DNA of 25,420 bases from Candidatus Delongbacteria bacterium. Lineage in GTDB: Bacteria; UBA4055. Below the pieces are notes generated by a model. The model was not told the origin of the DNA. It saw only the letters and a list, made by a program, of their open reading frames with translations, and made no database searches. Of the stretch, positions 1 through 7,522 are shown in pieces (the first letter of the stretch is position 1; every line of letters starts with the position of its first letter). The DNA is taken from the NCBI GenBank assembly GCA_016937995.1, contig JAFGVM010000082.1:1-25420 (forward strand), in the 5' to 3' direction. Position numbers and translations under genes: made by a program.

Positions 1-180
1 AATATTCACTATTTTATGTTCTTTAGCATAATATCTAACTTCTCTAAATAAATTTAATATGATGAAAAAACAAGAAAAACATATCCCCTTTTCGGGATAC
101 TTAAAATGGTACAAATTGTTAACGTTTTTGCGGGATTTAGTATTTATTGGAATTTTGATAAAATTTCAATTCGCATAATA

Positions 181-210
181 AAAAAGGCAGTTAATGAACT
201 GCCTTTTTTT
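181..210 (-). terminator. Rho-independent terminator of the RND/LolA/OMP operon
   Basis: A 10-bp perfect stem (AAAAAGGCAG pairing with CTGCCTTTTT) encloses an 8-nt loop and is bounded by T-runs on both strands, so it can work in both directions. It lies after the stop codon of the outer-membrane barrel gene and closes the minus-strand operon. The 180 bases to its left hold no gene I can support; there is a small TATCCC/GGGATA hairpin near 84-101. Confidence 0.85.
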
Positions 211-213
211 TCC

Positions 214-263
214 GGGCGTAACAAATTACGCCCCTACCTCTGACTTCTAACCTCTGACTTCTG
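214..263 (-). repeat. GTAG-headed REP-like palindrome plus 14-bp tandem repeat
   Basis: Read on the minus strand, a tandem repeat (ACCTCTGACTTCTA at 236-249 and a near copy at 250-263, given here in plus orientation) is followed by GTAG and then a hairpin with 8-bp arms GGGCGTAA/TTACGCCC (214-221 and 226-233). It begins about 5 nt after the stop codon of the outer-membrane barrel gene. Same architecture as the palindromes at 1594-1622, 2398-2433 and 12078-12125. Confidence 0.75.
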
Positions 264-267
264 ACTT

Positions 268-1536
268 TTAAAAATACCCTATCACACTGAACATCACTGA
301 ACTATACATCCCACCATATTCAGTTCTTTCACGACTACCCATAAAAATATTAGAATTAAGCTTAATCTGTATATTCTCATGAAAATCATAGGATAGCTCC
401 GGTATAAGTACACTTGAAATATCATCTAAGTTCGTAATGTTGAACAATGAAGCAGTATATTTATCCCGGAAAGAATATGAAATCACCGTAGCAAGATAGT
501 TCTGAGCAAACCCTGACATAGCACCTGCTGTAGATAAACCTATCGAACTTATATCATAATCTTTATAATCGTTATCTCCAAGAGCATTGTAATAATACTC
601 CGCCATGCAATATACACCGTTATCAAAAGTGTAATCAAAACCTGAAGCCGTCTGTATGTATATAGAATCTGTATCTGAATATTCCATGCCGTCATATCTG
701 GGATTTATAACTGCTACTTCACCCCACCAGCCTATTTCACTGATGATCTCTCCTGCAAAATCAGCTCCAAGTAATATTTTCTCAGGAAAGCCCATTATTT
801 CACCATCATCAGTTTTATCTCTGATAGCCAAAACTGAATAATCGAATCTACCGGTATTCGATTTAACTCTGAATCCATATCTCCAGTGATCAAAATTACT
901 CCCGGGGGATGCAATTAGATTCAGAGAAGAGTTTTCCCCGAAATATGTTTCAAGATTTAGTGCAAGAACACCGATCTTTCCTGCTGTGGCGTTCATTGGA
1001 TCCTTGATATTCCATATATCTGTAGGATTATACGCATATCCTGTCCCCCATGCTATCTGCTGTTTACCTATGATAAAGTCTGAATTCCCGAAATATAGTT
1101 TCACAAGTGCTCTATCTATTATCATAGTTTCCTTAGGATAATATGAACTATAAGGCAGGTAAGTAGATGTATTGTCTTCAAACAATTGTACAAGATAATC
1201 GTATATAACTCTTTCCGTCGAACTTAAACTATTTGGATCTATATCAAAATACAGATTTTCTCCCATTATCTTTGAATAGATACTGTTTTCTTTGAATGAG
1301 GAAAATGGATCTACCGGCTGAAGATCGTAATTATATAATAGATGTGCTTCCATTTTACCTTTATCTCCGATATCGTAGCTGGTTTCTAATCTGAAAAGTG
1401 TGTTCGAACTTGTTATTTCATCATCAGCGATCATGCAGGATAATTTCGTCTCCAGATAACCACCAAATTTCAAGCTATTTTCCTGAGCTACAGCTAACAT
1501 TGTAAATGTTATTATTATTATTAATATTTTTTTCAT
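268..1536 (-). CDS. outer-membrane beta-barrel (porin-like) protein of an RND export operon
   Basis: Predicted 422-aa outer-membrane protein. The N-terminus MKKILIIIITFTMLAVAQ is a signal peptide with a probable cut after A-V-A-Q or nearby. The rest is rich in alternating aromatic/polar stretches, has no internal hydrophobic helix, and ends in aromatic Phe (VIGYF), as barrel proteins recognised by BAM usually do. I chose the ATG at 1536, which has AAGGA about 6 nt upstream; the TTG two codons earlier would sit on top of that ribosome site. It is the last gene of the operon with the LolA-like protein and the RND pump. RND/MMPL exporter, LolA-like protein and a barrel of the DUF1302/alginate-export style commonly co-occur, which suggests the barrel is the outer-membrane exit or acceptor of an envelope transport route. 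The family assignment is by architecture, not by a recognised motif. Confidence 0.8.
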   Translation of the reverse strand: MKKILIIIITFTMLAVAQENSLKFGGYLETKLSCMIADDEITSSNTLFRLETSYDIGDKGKMEAHLLYNYDLQPVDPFSSFKENSIYSKIMGENLYFDIDPNSLSSTERVIYDYLVQLFEDNTSTYLPYSSYYPKETMIIDRALVKLYFGNSDFIIGKQQIAWGTGYAYNPTDIWNIKDPMNATAGKIGVLALNLETYFGENSSLNLIASPGSNFDHWRYGFRVKSNTGRFDYSVLAIRDKTDDGEIMGFPEKILLGADFAGEIISEIGWWGEVAVINPRYDGMEYSDTDSIYIQTASGFDYTFDNGVYCMAEYYYNALGDNDYKDYDISSIGLSTAGAMSGFAQNYLATVISYSFRDKYTASLFNITNLDDISSVLIPELSYDFHENIQIKLNSNIFMGSRERTEYGGMYSSVMFSVIGYF

Positions 1537-1559
1537 GATCAATCCTTTAATTGTTTCGG

Positions 1560-1622
1560 AAGGGACGCAGATCTGCGTCCCTTACTTTTCCCATAGGGTC
1601 GAATAGATGCGTTCGACCCTAC
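1560..1622 (-). repeat. double REP-like palindrome (BIME-like) between LolA-like and barrel genes
   Basis: Two palindromes lie 10 nt apart. The first (1560-1583) is a perfect 24-nt palindrome with core GGGACGCAGATCTGCGTCCC. The second (1594-1621) has 10-bp arms TAGGGTCGAA/TTCGACCCTA and an 8-nt loop. On the minus strand the second starts with GTAG at 1622, only 2 nt after the stop codon of the LolA-like gene. Both could form strong RNA hairpins inside the operon transcript and might attenuate or protect it. Confidence 0.75.
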
Positions 1623-1624
1623 AG

Positions 1625-2359
1625 TTACCTTTTTAATTTTCGTTCTGTGAACATATCCTCATCAAGTTCTATATCATATTCTATCTTGATCGTTTTAAAT
1701 ATCGTTTTGGAATCTTTCAGCAGATTTTTCATTTCAACTTCACCTGCCGACCAATATTTGCCTTCTTTTTTAATGTCTCTGATAGACAACCTTTTCCAAA
1801 GTACTCCGTCTTCGTCATAAAATTCTCCTGCTACAGCGAGAAAATTGTTCTTGTCGATCCATATATAAAATTTACTATACGTATTATCATTATCTTTTGC
1901 TTTGAATTCAAGCTTATAGCAGTCTTTATCATCAACTTTTTCTTCACCAAGAAGTTTGTAGTCATAGTCCTTTCTATTATCACTCATAGACATATCTTCA
2001 TAGGAAAAATCTGAACCGTTAGCAGATTGTTTCTTCTGATGTGATGCTATCTTTCTAACTCTGTTGGTCCTGTTTGAATAGAACCAGATATCATCACCAT
2101 CATTCAGCATTAATACTTTCATCCCCTGGATACGTTTCGGTTTGACATATTCCATTAATGATTTTTCGTTGCCGTTCATAGAATAAGCTATCATTTCAGA
2201 TTCTGTTTTACTTCCGTCAGATTTATATGATATTTCAAGATTAATTGACTTTGAAGTTTTAAAGTTGTCATTAGCTTCACTTTTATCCAGTATCTCATCT
2301 GCTGTGAGAGCGAATATCATATTTACTGTAAATATCAAAGTTAAAATAATGTGCTTCAT
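1625..2359 (-). CDS. LolA-like outer membrane lipoprotein-sorting family protein
   Basis: 244-aa exported protein. Residues 1-20 form a signal peptide (MKHIILTLIFTVNMIFALTA) followed by a mature N-terminus ADEILDKSEAND. The body matches the LolA_like family typified by TP_0789: a run with QGMKVLMLNDGDDIWFYSN, then basic NRVRKIA, then GSDFSYEDMS at about residues 115-124, followed by YKLLGEEKVDDKDCYKLE. The fold is an open beta-barrel that binds acyl chains. The family is regularly found beside RND/MMPL exporters, as here, and is thought to ferry lipid or lipoprotein between the pump and the outer membrane. The start has AAGGA 8 nt upstream. The C-terminus is basic (ERKLKR). Function in transport is established for LolA itself and inferred here. 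Confidence 0.88.
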   Translation of the reverse strand: MKHIILTLIFTVNMIFALTADEILDKSEANDNFKTSKSINLEISYKSDGSKTESEMIAYSMNGNEKSLMEYVKPKRIQGMKVLMLNDGDDIWFYSNRTNRVRKIASHQKKQSANGSDFSYEDMSMSDNRKDYDYKLLGEEKVDDKDCYKLEFKAKDNDNTYSKFYIWIDKNNFLAVAGEFYDEDGVLWKRLSIRDIKKEGKYWSAGEVEMKNLLKDSKTIFKTIKIEYDIELDEDMFTERKLKR

Positions 2360-2397
2360 AATTTGTCCTTATATTTATTTCGTTTTGTTTGTGTATT

Positions 2398-2433
2398 GGG
2401 GACGACTGATAGACGTACCCTACAAACTGATCA
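2398..2433 (-). repeat. degenerate GTAG-headed palindrome and short repeats after the RND gene
   Basis: On the minus strand the RND stop codon lies within a small repeated run (AGTGATTAGTGATCAGT), followed by GTAG and an imperfect hairpin GGTACG...CGTCCCC. The arms (2398-2404 and 2414-2420) carry one mismatch. It occupies the gap before the LolA-like gene and looks like a decayed member of the family at 214-237 and 12078-12103. Confidence 0.6.
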
Positions 2434-5349
2434 CTAATCACTTGCCACTGATTTATCTTTATACTTGATCTTATCCTTCAACGAGATCATTGCGGTTAAT
2501 AAGAATGCTGAACTGATAAAACATGAACCAACACCCAGCACAAGTACAATTCCCATACTTGCTAATCCTCTATGAGTTGCCATACCAATAGATCCAAAAC
2601 CTATCATGGTCGTCAACGATGTCAATAGAATAGCCTTTCCGGTATGCTTAGTAACTTTATCCATTGAATTTCTACCTTCTATCATATACCGATGGAGAAT
2701 ATGCACCCCATCGTCTATACCTATTCCGATAATGATGGGAAGTGCCATGAAATTATTTAAATTGAGTTTCATCTTGAACAGATACATCAATCCCATCATC
2801 CAGACCGCTCCTACCAAAAGTGGTATAAGTGCCATTATTGTATACCTTACAGATCTAAAATCCAGCAGTAATAATACAATAATAACAATTGAACCCAGTA
2901 TGACAGACAGTGTGCCCTTTTCCTTTATCAGGTCTATAAATACCAGCATTATTATAGGTAATCCTGTTATACCTTTGTCGATCTTTTGTGTTTGTTCATG
3001 GAATCTTCTAAGATTCTTCTCCTGCCATATATTTGAATTAGGATAGATCGATATCAGCAAGTTATTGTTGGACGTACTTACGAACCTGTCCTTAATACTG
3101 CTAGGAAGATTATCGAATCCTATAATGGTAGTATCTGAAATATTATAAAGATAACGTCTCAATTCAGGAATATATGCCTTCTGAAAGTCTATTATTTTTT
3201 TATTAGCTTCTGCTGTCGAAGCTATCTTGTTCTTGATCGCCAATATTTTACTGTTATCCTCTCCTGACCTTCCTGCGATCTCATCACATTTTACAATTAT
3301 TTTATTTTTCTCTCCAGAACTTAAAACAGAAAGCTCTCCGATCTCTACAATATTGAAATGTAACCTTTGAAGTTCATCCTTTATTTCAGCAATAACACCT
3401 TCATCCAATTCTTCAGGTGCTGCCTGTTTAAGAATATTATCTCTGTAATCATTCAAAATTCCCTGATTATCCCTCTGCTGTTCCTCATCTACAAAATATT
3501 CGGTTATAGCATCTATTCTGCCTATAATCTCTGTTTTGTCCGCAACTTTTTTTAATTCTTTCACTTTTTCTCTGCATGAATCCAGGTCATTAACAGAGAA
3601 CATTGCGAAATCCGGAGATATTTCGAGTTTTTCTATAATTTTATCCTGAGCTACTATAGCAGGCATTCCGTGCGGTTCAAGTTTCGTCATATCATATTCA
3701 TATTCAAGCTGCATTGCCCCGTATAAAGAAAGTGAAAAAGTTATAGCGCTGAATATCAGGACTATCCAAATATATGAGTTGTGTTTTGAAAGTTTTCCTA
3801 TCCTTTCCATAAAATGGAACTGCATAAATTCACCCAGTCCGTTCATCAACTTATTATCAAAAATAATATTACTGTTTTTTGTAACAAAATCATTTAACCT
3901 TGGAATAAATCCAAGACCCGTAAATTTCATAATTTTTCTTAATATTGGATGCTCTCTACTATCCCAGATAAACAATGAAGGTAATAAAATGAACATTGCC
4001 ATTAAAGCAATAAGTATACCTGATCCCATTGCATAGCCCATTTCAGTAAAAGCCCTGAAACCGGTTATGAACAATGAAAGAAATACAAATGATGTTGTCA
4101 GAGCACCGGTCAATACACCATTCCCAACTGTCAGGAACATCGTTGATATAGCCTTATCGGGTGTATCTCCCTCTTCAAGTGCATCTTTATATCCTGAAAG
4201 AATATGAATGGCAAAATCAATTCCAAGACCGACCAGTATCACTCCAAAAGCAGCTGACATAGTGTTAAGATATTTTAATGTAATCCCAAGCAGTCCAGAT
4301 GTCCATATTATTGATATCACAAGAGTAAAAATAGAATTAAAAGGGTTCCTCCAGGACTTAAATGAGCCGATTATGATGACCATTACTATCAATAGGGCTA
4401 TTAAAGTTGACCAGCCGAAATCACTTATAATTGCAGATTGTTCCTGATAACCGATTATTGGAGTTCCCGCTAATCCTATCTCAAGATCAGGAAATTTATC
4501 CTGGATCTCTTTCATTCTACCTGTTATAATTTCACTCATAATCAGCAAATTATCAAAATCATCAGTACTGATAGAAGGTAAAATTCCAACTAAAAGCATT
4601 GTCCGATCCGAAGAGAAAATATAATCATCTCCGATCAAGAATTTCCTGACACTGTTCTTCACCTTCGCAGAGTCATTATCGTCAAGATAAACACTAAGAG
4701 AATTTACAAAATTATAAATATTATTCAATCCTGACACAGCCTGTGCTTCACCGTCAAGTGAGTTTAAATTCTCGGAATCATCCACAAATTCCTGTTCAAA
4801 ATTATCATTTATATTCCTGAGAAGATCTCTGAATTCTAATGCAGAATACATTTCAGTGAAATTTTTCAAGTCCTTCTTTTTTTGAATTACTGCACCATGT
4901 TTCTCAAAAAAATCAGTATCAAGCTTTGCATCAATTCTTTTTACATAGTTTATTGTATCATACTTTACACCTTCTACAGGAAATACATTATTTGATATCT
5001 GCCATTTCTGCATGAACGATAGATCCTGATCAGCCACTGGTAAAACATGTTCAATTACCGCCAGGTCCTCTGATATCGTATTTGCACACATGATCATTCG
5101 TTCAGTGTCTTTCTTTTCACTGTTTATTGAGATCATTATTACAGCATCTGATGTAAAATCTTCAATAATATTATTGAATGAATCTACTACAGGTACATTT
5201 TCGGGCATCATATCAGCGATCCTGTTCTTAATGCCTATCCCAGCAGTAAAATATATCATCACTAAAGTTATTATGAATACGGTAAAGAGAACTTTATTGT
5301 TGTGTTTTGTAATGATCTTGGCCAGGATTCTATAAAATTTTTCTCTCAT
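2434..5349 (-). CDS. RND/MMPL-family exporter
   Basis: 971-aa inner-membrane transporter with two six-helix halves. TM1 is near residues 20-38, a large periplasmic domain spans about 39-310, TM2-6 run about 312-462, TM7 about 526-546, a second periplasmic domain 547-805, and TM8-12 about 812-956. Each half has the signature of the sterol-sensing/MMPL domain: GLGIDFAIHIL at 374-384 and GIGIDDGVHIL at 875-885, with paired acidic residues in the second. Known relatives (HpnN, MmpL, YdfJ) use proton motive force to move lipids or hydrophobic molecules across the envelope. The start codon has GGAG about 9 nt upstream. It follows the HAD gene by 15 nt and precedes the LolA-like and barrel genes, so the four are probably one operon. 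Both periplasmic domains are long and helix-rich, making the protein bigger than many MMPLs. The last residues (SVASD) are encoded in a small intergenic-type repeat. Confidence 0.93.
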   Translation of the reverse strand: MREKFYRILAKIITKHNNKVLFTVFIITLVMIYFTAGIGIKNRIADMMPENVPVVDSFNNIIEDFTSDAVIMISINSEKKDTERMIMCANTISEDLAVIEHVLPVADQDLSFMQKWQISNNVFPVEGVKYDTINYVKRIDAKLDTDFFEKHGAVIQKKKDLKNFTEMYSALEFRDLLRNINDNFEQEFVDDSENLNSLDGEAQAVSGLNNIYNFVNSLSVYLDDNDSAKVKNSVRKFLIGDDYIFSSDRTMLLVGILPSISTDDFDNLLIMSEIITGRMKEIQDKFPDLEIGLAGTPIIGYQEQSAIISDFGWSTLIALLIVMVIIIGSFKSWRNPFNSIFTLVISIIWTSGLLGITLKYLNTMSAAFGVILVGLGIDFAIHILSGYKDALEEGDTPDKAISTMFLTVGNGVLTGALTTSFVFLSLFITGFRAFTEMGYAMGSGILIALMAMFILLPSLFIWDSREHPILRKIMKFTGLGFIPRLNDFVTKNSNIIFDNKLMNGLGEFMQFHFMERIGKLSKHNSYIWIVLIFSAITFSLSLYGAMQLEYEYDMTKLEPHGMPAIVAQDKIIEKLEISPDFAMFSVNDLDSCREKVKELKKVADKTEIIGRIDAITEYFVDEEQQRDNQGILNDYRDNILKQAAPEELDEGVIAEIKDELQRLHFNIVEIGELSVLSSGEKNKIIVKCDEIAGRSGEDNSKILAIKNKIASTAEANKKIIDFQKAYIPELRRYLYNISDTTIIGFDNLPSSIKDRFVSTSNNNLLISIYPNSNIWQEKNLRRFHEQTQKIDKGITGLPIIMLVFIDLIKEKGTLSVILGSIVIIVLLLLDFRSVRYTIMALIPLLVGAVWMMGLMYLFKMKLNLNNFMALPIIIGIGIDDGVHILHRYMIEGRNSMDKVTKHTGKAILLTSLTTMIGFGSIGMATHRGLASMGIVLVLGVGSCFISSAFLLTAMISLKDKIKYKDKSVASD

Positions 5350-5364
5350 GATTATTTTGCTCCT

Positions 5365-6078
5365 TTATAGTAAAAAATCAATGATCTCATCCCATGATGA
5401 AACTACTTTATCTGCAGTAGTAATATCTTTGTCAGCATCTCTGAAACCGGTAAAAAGTATTGCCTTCATTCCAACTGATCTAGCACCTTTTATATCTTTC
5501 TCTTCCCTGTCTCCGATATGAAGCATTTCAGAAAATTCTGTTCCTGATTTCATTGCAGCAAGTTCAAATGCTCTCGGATCAGGTTTGGAATATCCTGTTT
5601 CATCAGAGAATACTTCGTAAATGAATAAATTATCCAATCCTGCGTTATTAATTGCTTTCCTCAAAGCTTTTCCCGGTTCAAAGCCCGTGTCTGAGATCAG
5701 GATCAGTTTATATTTTTTTGAAAGTTCTTTGATCGAATTAATTATCATTGGATCTATAGTAAAATATTTTTCAGGTACAAGATTTTCATTGTACTCTACA
5801 AGGATATTAAAATACTGATCGCTAAACTCAATTCCTGCATTCATCTCAAGATTCTTAAACATTTCAGAAGTAGAAGGTGTCCTGTGTTCATTTATCCAGA
5901 TCTCTTCGAAATGCACATATATGTTACGCATGAGTTTGACCGTCCTTTCAAGATCTATACCATACTCTTTAAATATACCGTATGCATGGCCAACTCTTTC
6001 CATAAATATTTCTTCTGAGAATGGATAAGATGTGATCGTATCCCAGAAATCAAGTGTTATGGTTTTAATGTTATTCAT
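5365..6078 (-). CDS. HAD-superfamily hydrolase (class IA-like)
   Basis: 237-aa phosphatase-fold protein, first gene of the RND operon. Motif I is LDFWDTIT with nucleophile Asp10; the usual second Asp at +2 is Trp12, followed by Asp13. Motif II is ISDTG (Ser129), motif III is GYSKPDP (Lys165), and motif IV is HIGDREEKD (Asp190, Asp195). A helical cap lies at about 20-100, as in subclass I HADs. The D-x-W-D-T variant occurs in a recognisable set of HAD proteins, so it may still be active with altered acid/base chemistry, or hydrolyse poorly. Substrate unknown. No Shine-Dalgarno is visible; a sigma70-type promoter ends only 7 nt before the ATG, so the message may be leaderless. The link to the exporter is positional only. 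Confidence 0.88.
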   Translation of the reverse strand: MNNIKTITLDFWDTITSYPFSEEIFMERVGHAYGIFKEYGIDLERTVKLMRNIYVHFEEIWINEHRTPSTSEMFKNLEMNAGIEFSDQYFNILVEYNENLVPEKYFTIDPMIINSIKELSKKYKLILISDTGFEPGKALRKAINNAGLDNLFIYEVFSDETGYSKPDPRAFELAAMKSGTEFSEMLHIGDREEKDIKGARSVGMKAILFTGFRDADKDITTADKVVSSWDEIIDFLL

Positions 6079-6085
6079 AAAAAGT

Positions 6086-6114
6086 AATATAGCTTAAACT
6101 AACTCTTTCATCAA
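6086..6114 (-). promoter_or_regulatory. sigma70-type promoter of the HAD-RND-LolA-OMP operon, apparently leaderless
   Basis: On the minus strand TTGATG (6109-6114) and TATATT (6086-6091) are separated by exactly 17 nt. Transcription would begin at about 6078-6080, on or next to the A of the HAD start codon at 6078, leaving no room for a ribosome site. Confidence 0.55.
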
Positions 6115-6233
6115 TGGATTTAATTAATAATTGTTTCCTGTTATAATGATGAACTGTCAATTATATTTTAATCTTTTCCTTGCAGAGACATATAAAATAA
6201 AGTACATTTCTACAACTTATCTTCAGGCATAGA

Positions 6234-7013
6234 ATGAAAGAACAAATTTTTTATATCGGGATCGATCTTCACGGAACACTTATAAATAATGAAGAGAAGA
6301 TCGCCGAAGGTTCGCTTCAATATCTGGAGACTCTTCTAAAAAACAAACCAGACAATTTCAGGATATATATTTGTACAGGCAATGACCTTCTTTTTGTCCA
6401 AAGGAAACTCAAGGATGTATTTGAGCTTTTCGATGGTGCGATCCTGGAAACAGGATGCGTTATCTCCAACGATAAAAAAAGCGAGAACATTATTGTTCCC
6501 AAAGAACTTCTTATCAAGATCAAAGAAGTTGAGGATATATTACTTGATGAAGACCATCCGGAAGTTTATAAATTTGCCAGAAGACTTGCAACTATAAGTT
6601 TATTCACAAAATATGGAATTTCAATACCTGAATTTCATACTAAAATGCAAAATGAGTTAAAAAATCTTGATTTTTGCAGGGTAACAAGGTCCAGTGTAGC
6701 GGTAGATATCCTTCCTAACGGTTTTGACAAATATTCAGGTTTGAAATATGTCGCCGGTGAATACGGTATCATTGTTGCGATTGCTGATTCATTGAACGAC
6801 ATTGAAATGCTTAAACAGGCGGATATAACATATATGCCAGGAAACGCGGATGATCAAACAGTTGAACTACTGGCAAAAACAAGATCAAAAAAAGATCTTT
6901 CGTACAGTATTGAAAAAGACAGTTTTTATATAGCAGGAAAAAAAGAAACGTTCGGGGTAATTGAAATACTTGAGCATTTATACAGAAATTTTGAAAATTT
7001 CAACAGGAAGTAA
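6234..7013 (+). CDS. HAD-superfamily hydrolase (Cof/MPGP-like) with altered catalytic motif
   Basis: 259-aa protein of HAD subclass IIB style. Motif I is IGIDLHGTLI: nucleophile Asp11 is kept, but the general acid/base Asp at +2 is His13. Motif II is ICTGND (Thr48). The lysine of motif III is Lys166 in DILPNGFDKYSG, and motif IV is IADSLNDIEML (Asp185, Asp189). A cap domain lies at about 80-160 between motifs II and III, as in sugar-phosphate, mannosylglycerate-phosphate and Cof phosphatases. The substrate cannot be read from the sequence. It heads a plus-strand operon, 33 nt before the EIIA gene. No good Shine-Dalgarno is seen before the ATG. The loss of the acid/base Asp may mean slowed hydrolysis, phosphate transfer, or a sensing role. 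Confidence 0.85.
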   Translation: MKEQIFYIGIDLHGTLINNEEKIAEGSLQYLETLLKNKPDNFRIYICTGNDLLFVQRKLKDVFELFDGAILETGCVISNDKKSENIIVPKELLIKIKEVEDILLDEDHPEVYKFARRLATISLFTKYGISIPEFHTKMQNELKNLDFCRVTRSSVAVDILPNGFDKYSGLKYVAGEYGIIVAIADSLNDIEMLKQADITYMPGNADDQTVELLAKTRSKKDLSYSIEKDSFYIAGKKETFGVIEILEHLYRNFENFNRK

Positions 7014-7046
7014 CTTATTTAAAATAGATTGCCGGAGGAATATTAA

Positions 7047-7493
7047 ATGATATTGTCTGAATTGATCAAACCTGAAAATGTTATATTTGTAGATCAGGAC
7101 AAAGTGAATTCCGCTTTGGAAGATATGGTAAATAAAGCATTTGAACTTAAACTTATAAAAGATCATAATAAATTTTTAAAAGCAGTACTGGAAAGAGAAA
7201 ATATTGTCAGTACAGGTATAGGTCTTGGTATAGCTGTTCCCCATTCAAAAATGGATAATATTGATGAGTTCTTTATAGTTGTGGGTATCCTAAAAAATGA
7301 GATCGAATGGAACTCAATTGATTCAAAGCCTGTCAAAGCAGTGTTTTTGATAGGTGGACCAACGAACGCACAGAAAAAATACCTTGGAATATTGGCAAAA
7401 CTAATGCTGTTGATAAGAAACTCAGCCATCAGGAATAAATTATTTACAGCTAAGGAAAAAACTGACATCACTGAGATATTTAAAGCTTTCTAA
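7047..7493 (+). CDS. PTS EIIA domain protein (fructose/nitrogen type), stand-alone
   Basis: 148-aa single-domain protein of the EIIA fructose/mannitol/Ntr family (PF00359). The signature run is VLERENIVSTGIGLGIAVPH, with phosphorylatable His66 in GIAVPHSK and the following DNIDEF. The family takes a phosphate from HPr or NPr and passes it to an EIIB domain, or acts as a regulator: PtsN in E. coli controls potassium uptake systems. There is no EIIB or EIIC here; the next gene is a cation antiporter. A regulatory role on that transporter is therefore more likely than sugar uptake. Ribosome site GGAGG lies 10 nt before ATG. Paralogue of the N-terminal half of the protein at 14366-15169. Confidence 0.92.
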   Translation: MILSELIKPENVIFVDQDKVNSALEDMVNKAFELKLIKDHNKFLKAVLERENIVSTGIGLGIAVPHSKMDNIDEFFIVVGILKNEIEWNSIDSKPVKAVFLIGGPTNAQKKYLGILAKLMLLIRNSAIRNKLFTAKEKTDITEIFKAF

Positions 7494-7522
7494 TATTTTT
7501 CACTCTATAAGGATTCTTTGCT

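Noticed and set aside
1-165. Minus-strand frame open from 165 to the left edge
   Set aside because: No ATG, no ribosome site and no recognisable protein motif; not enough to call a gene.
2606-3046. 146-codon plus-strand frame opposite the RND gene
   Set aside because: Shadow of a well-supported RND transporter.
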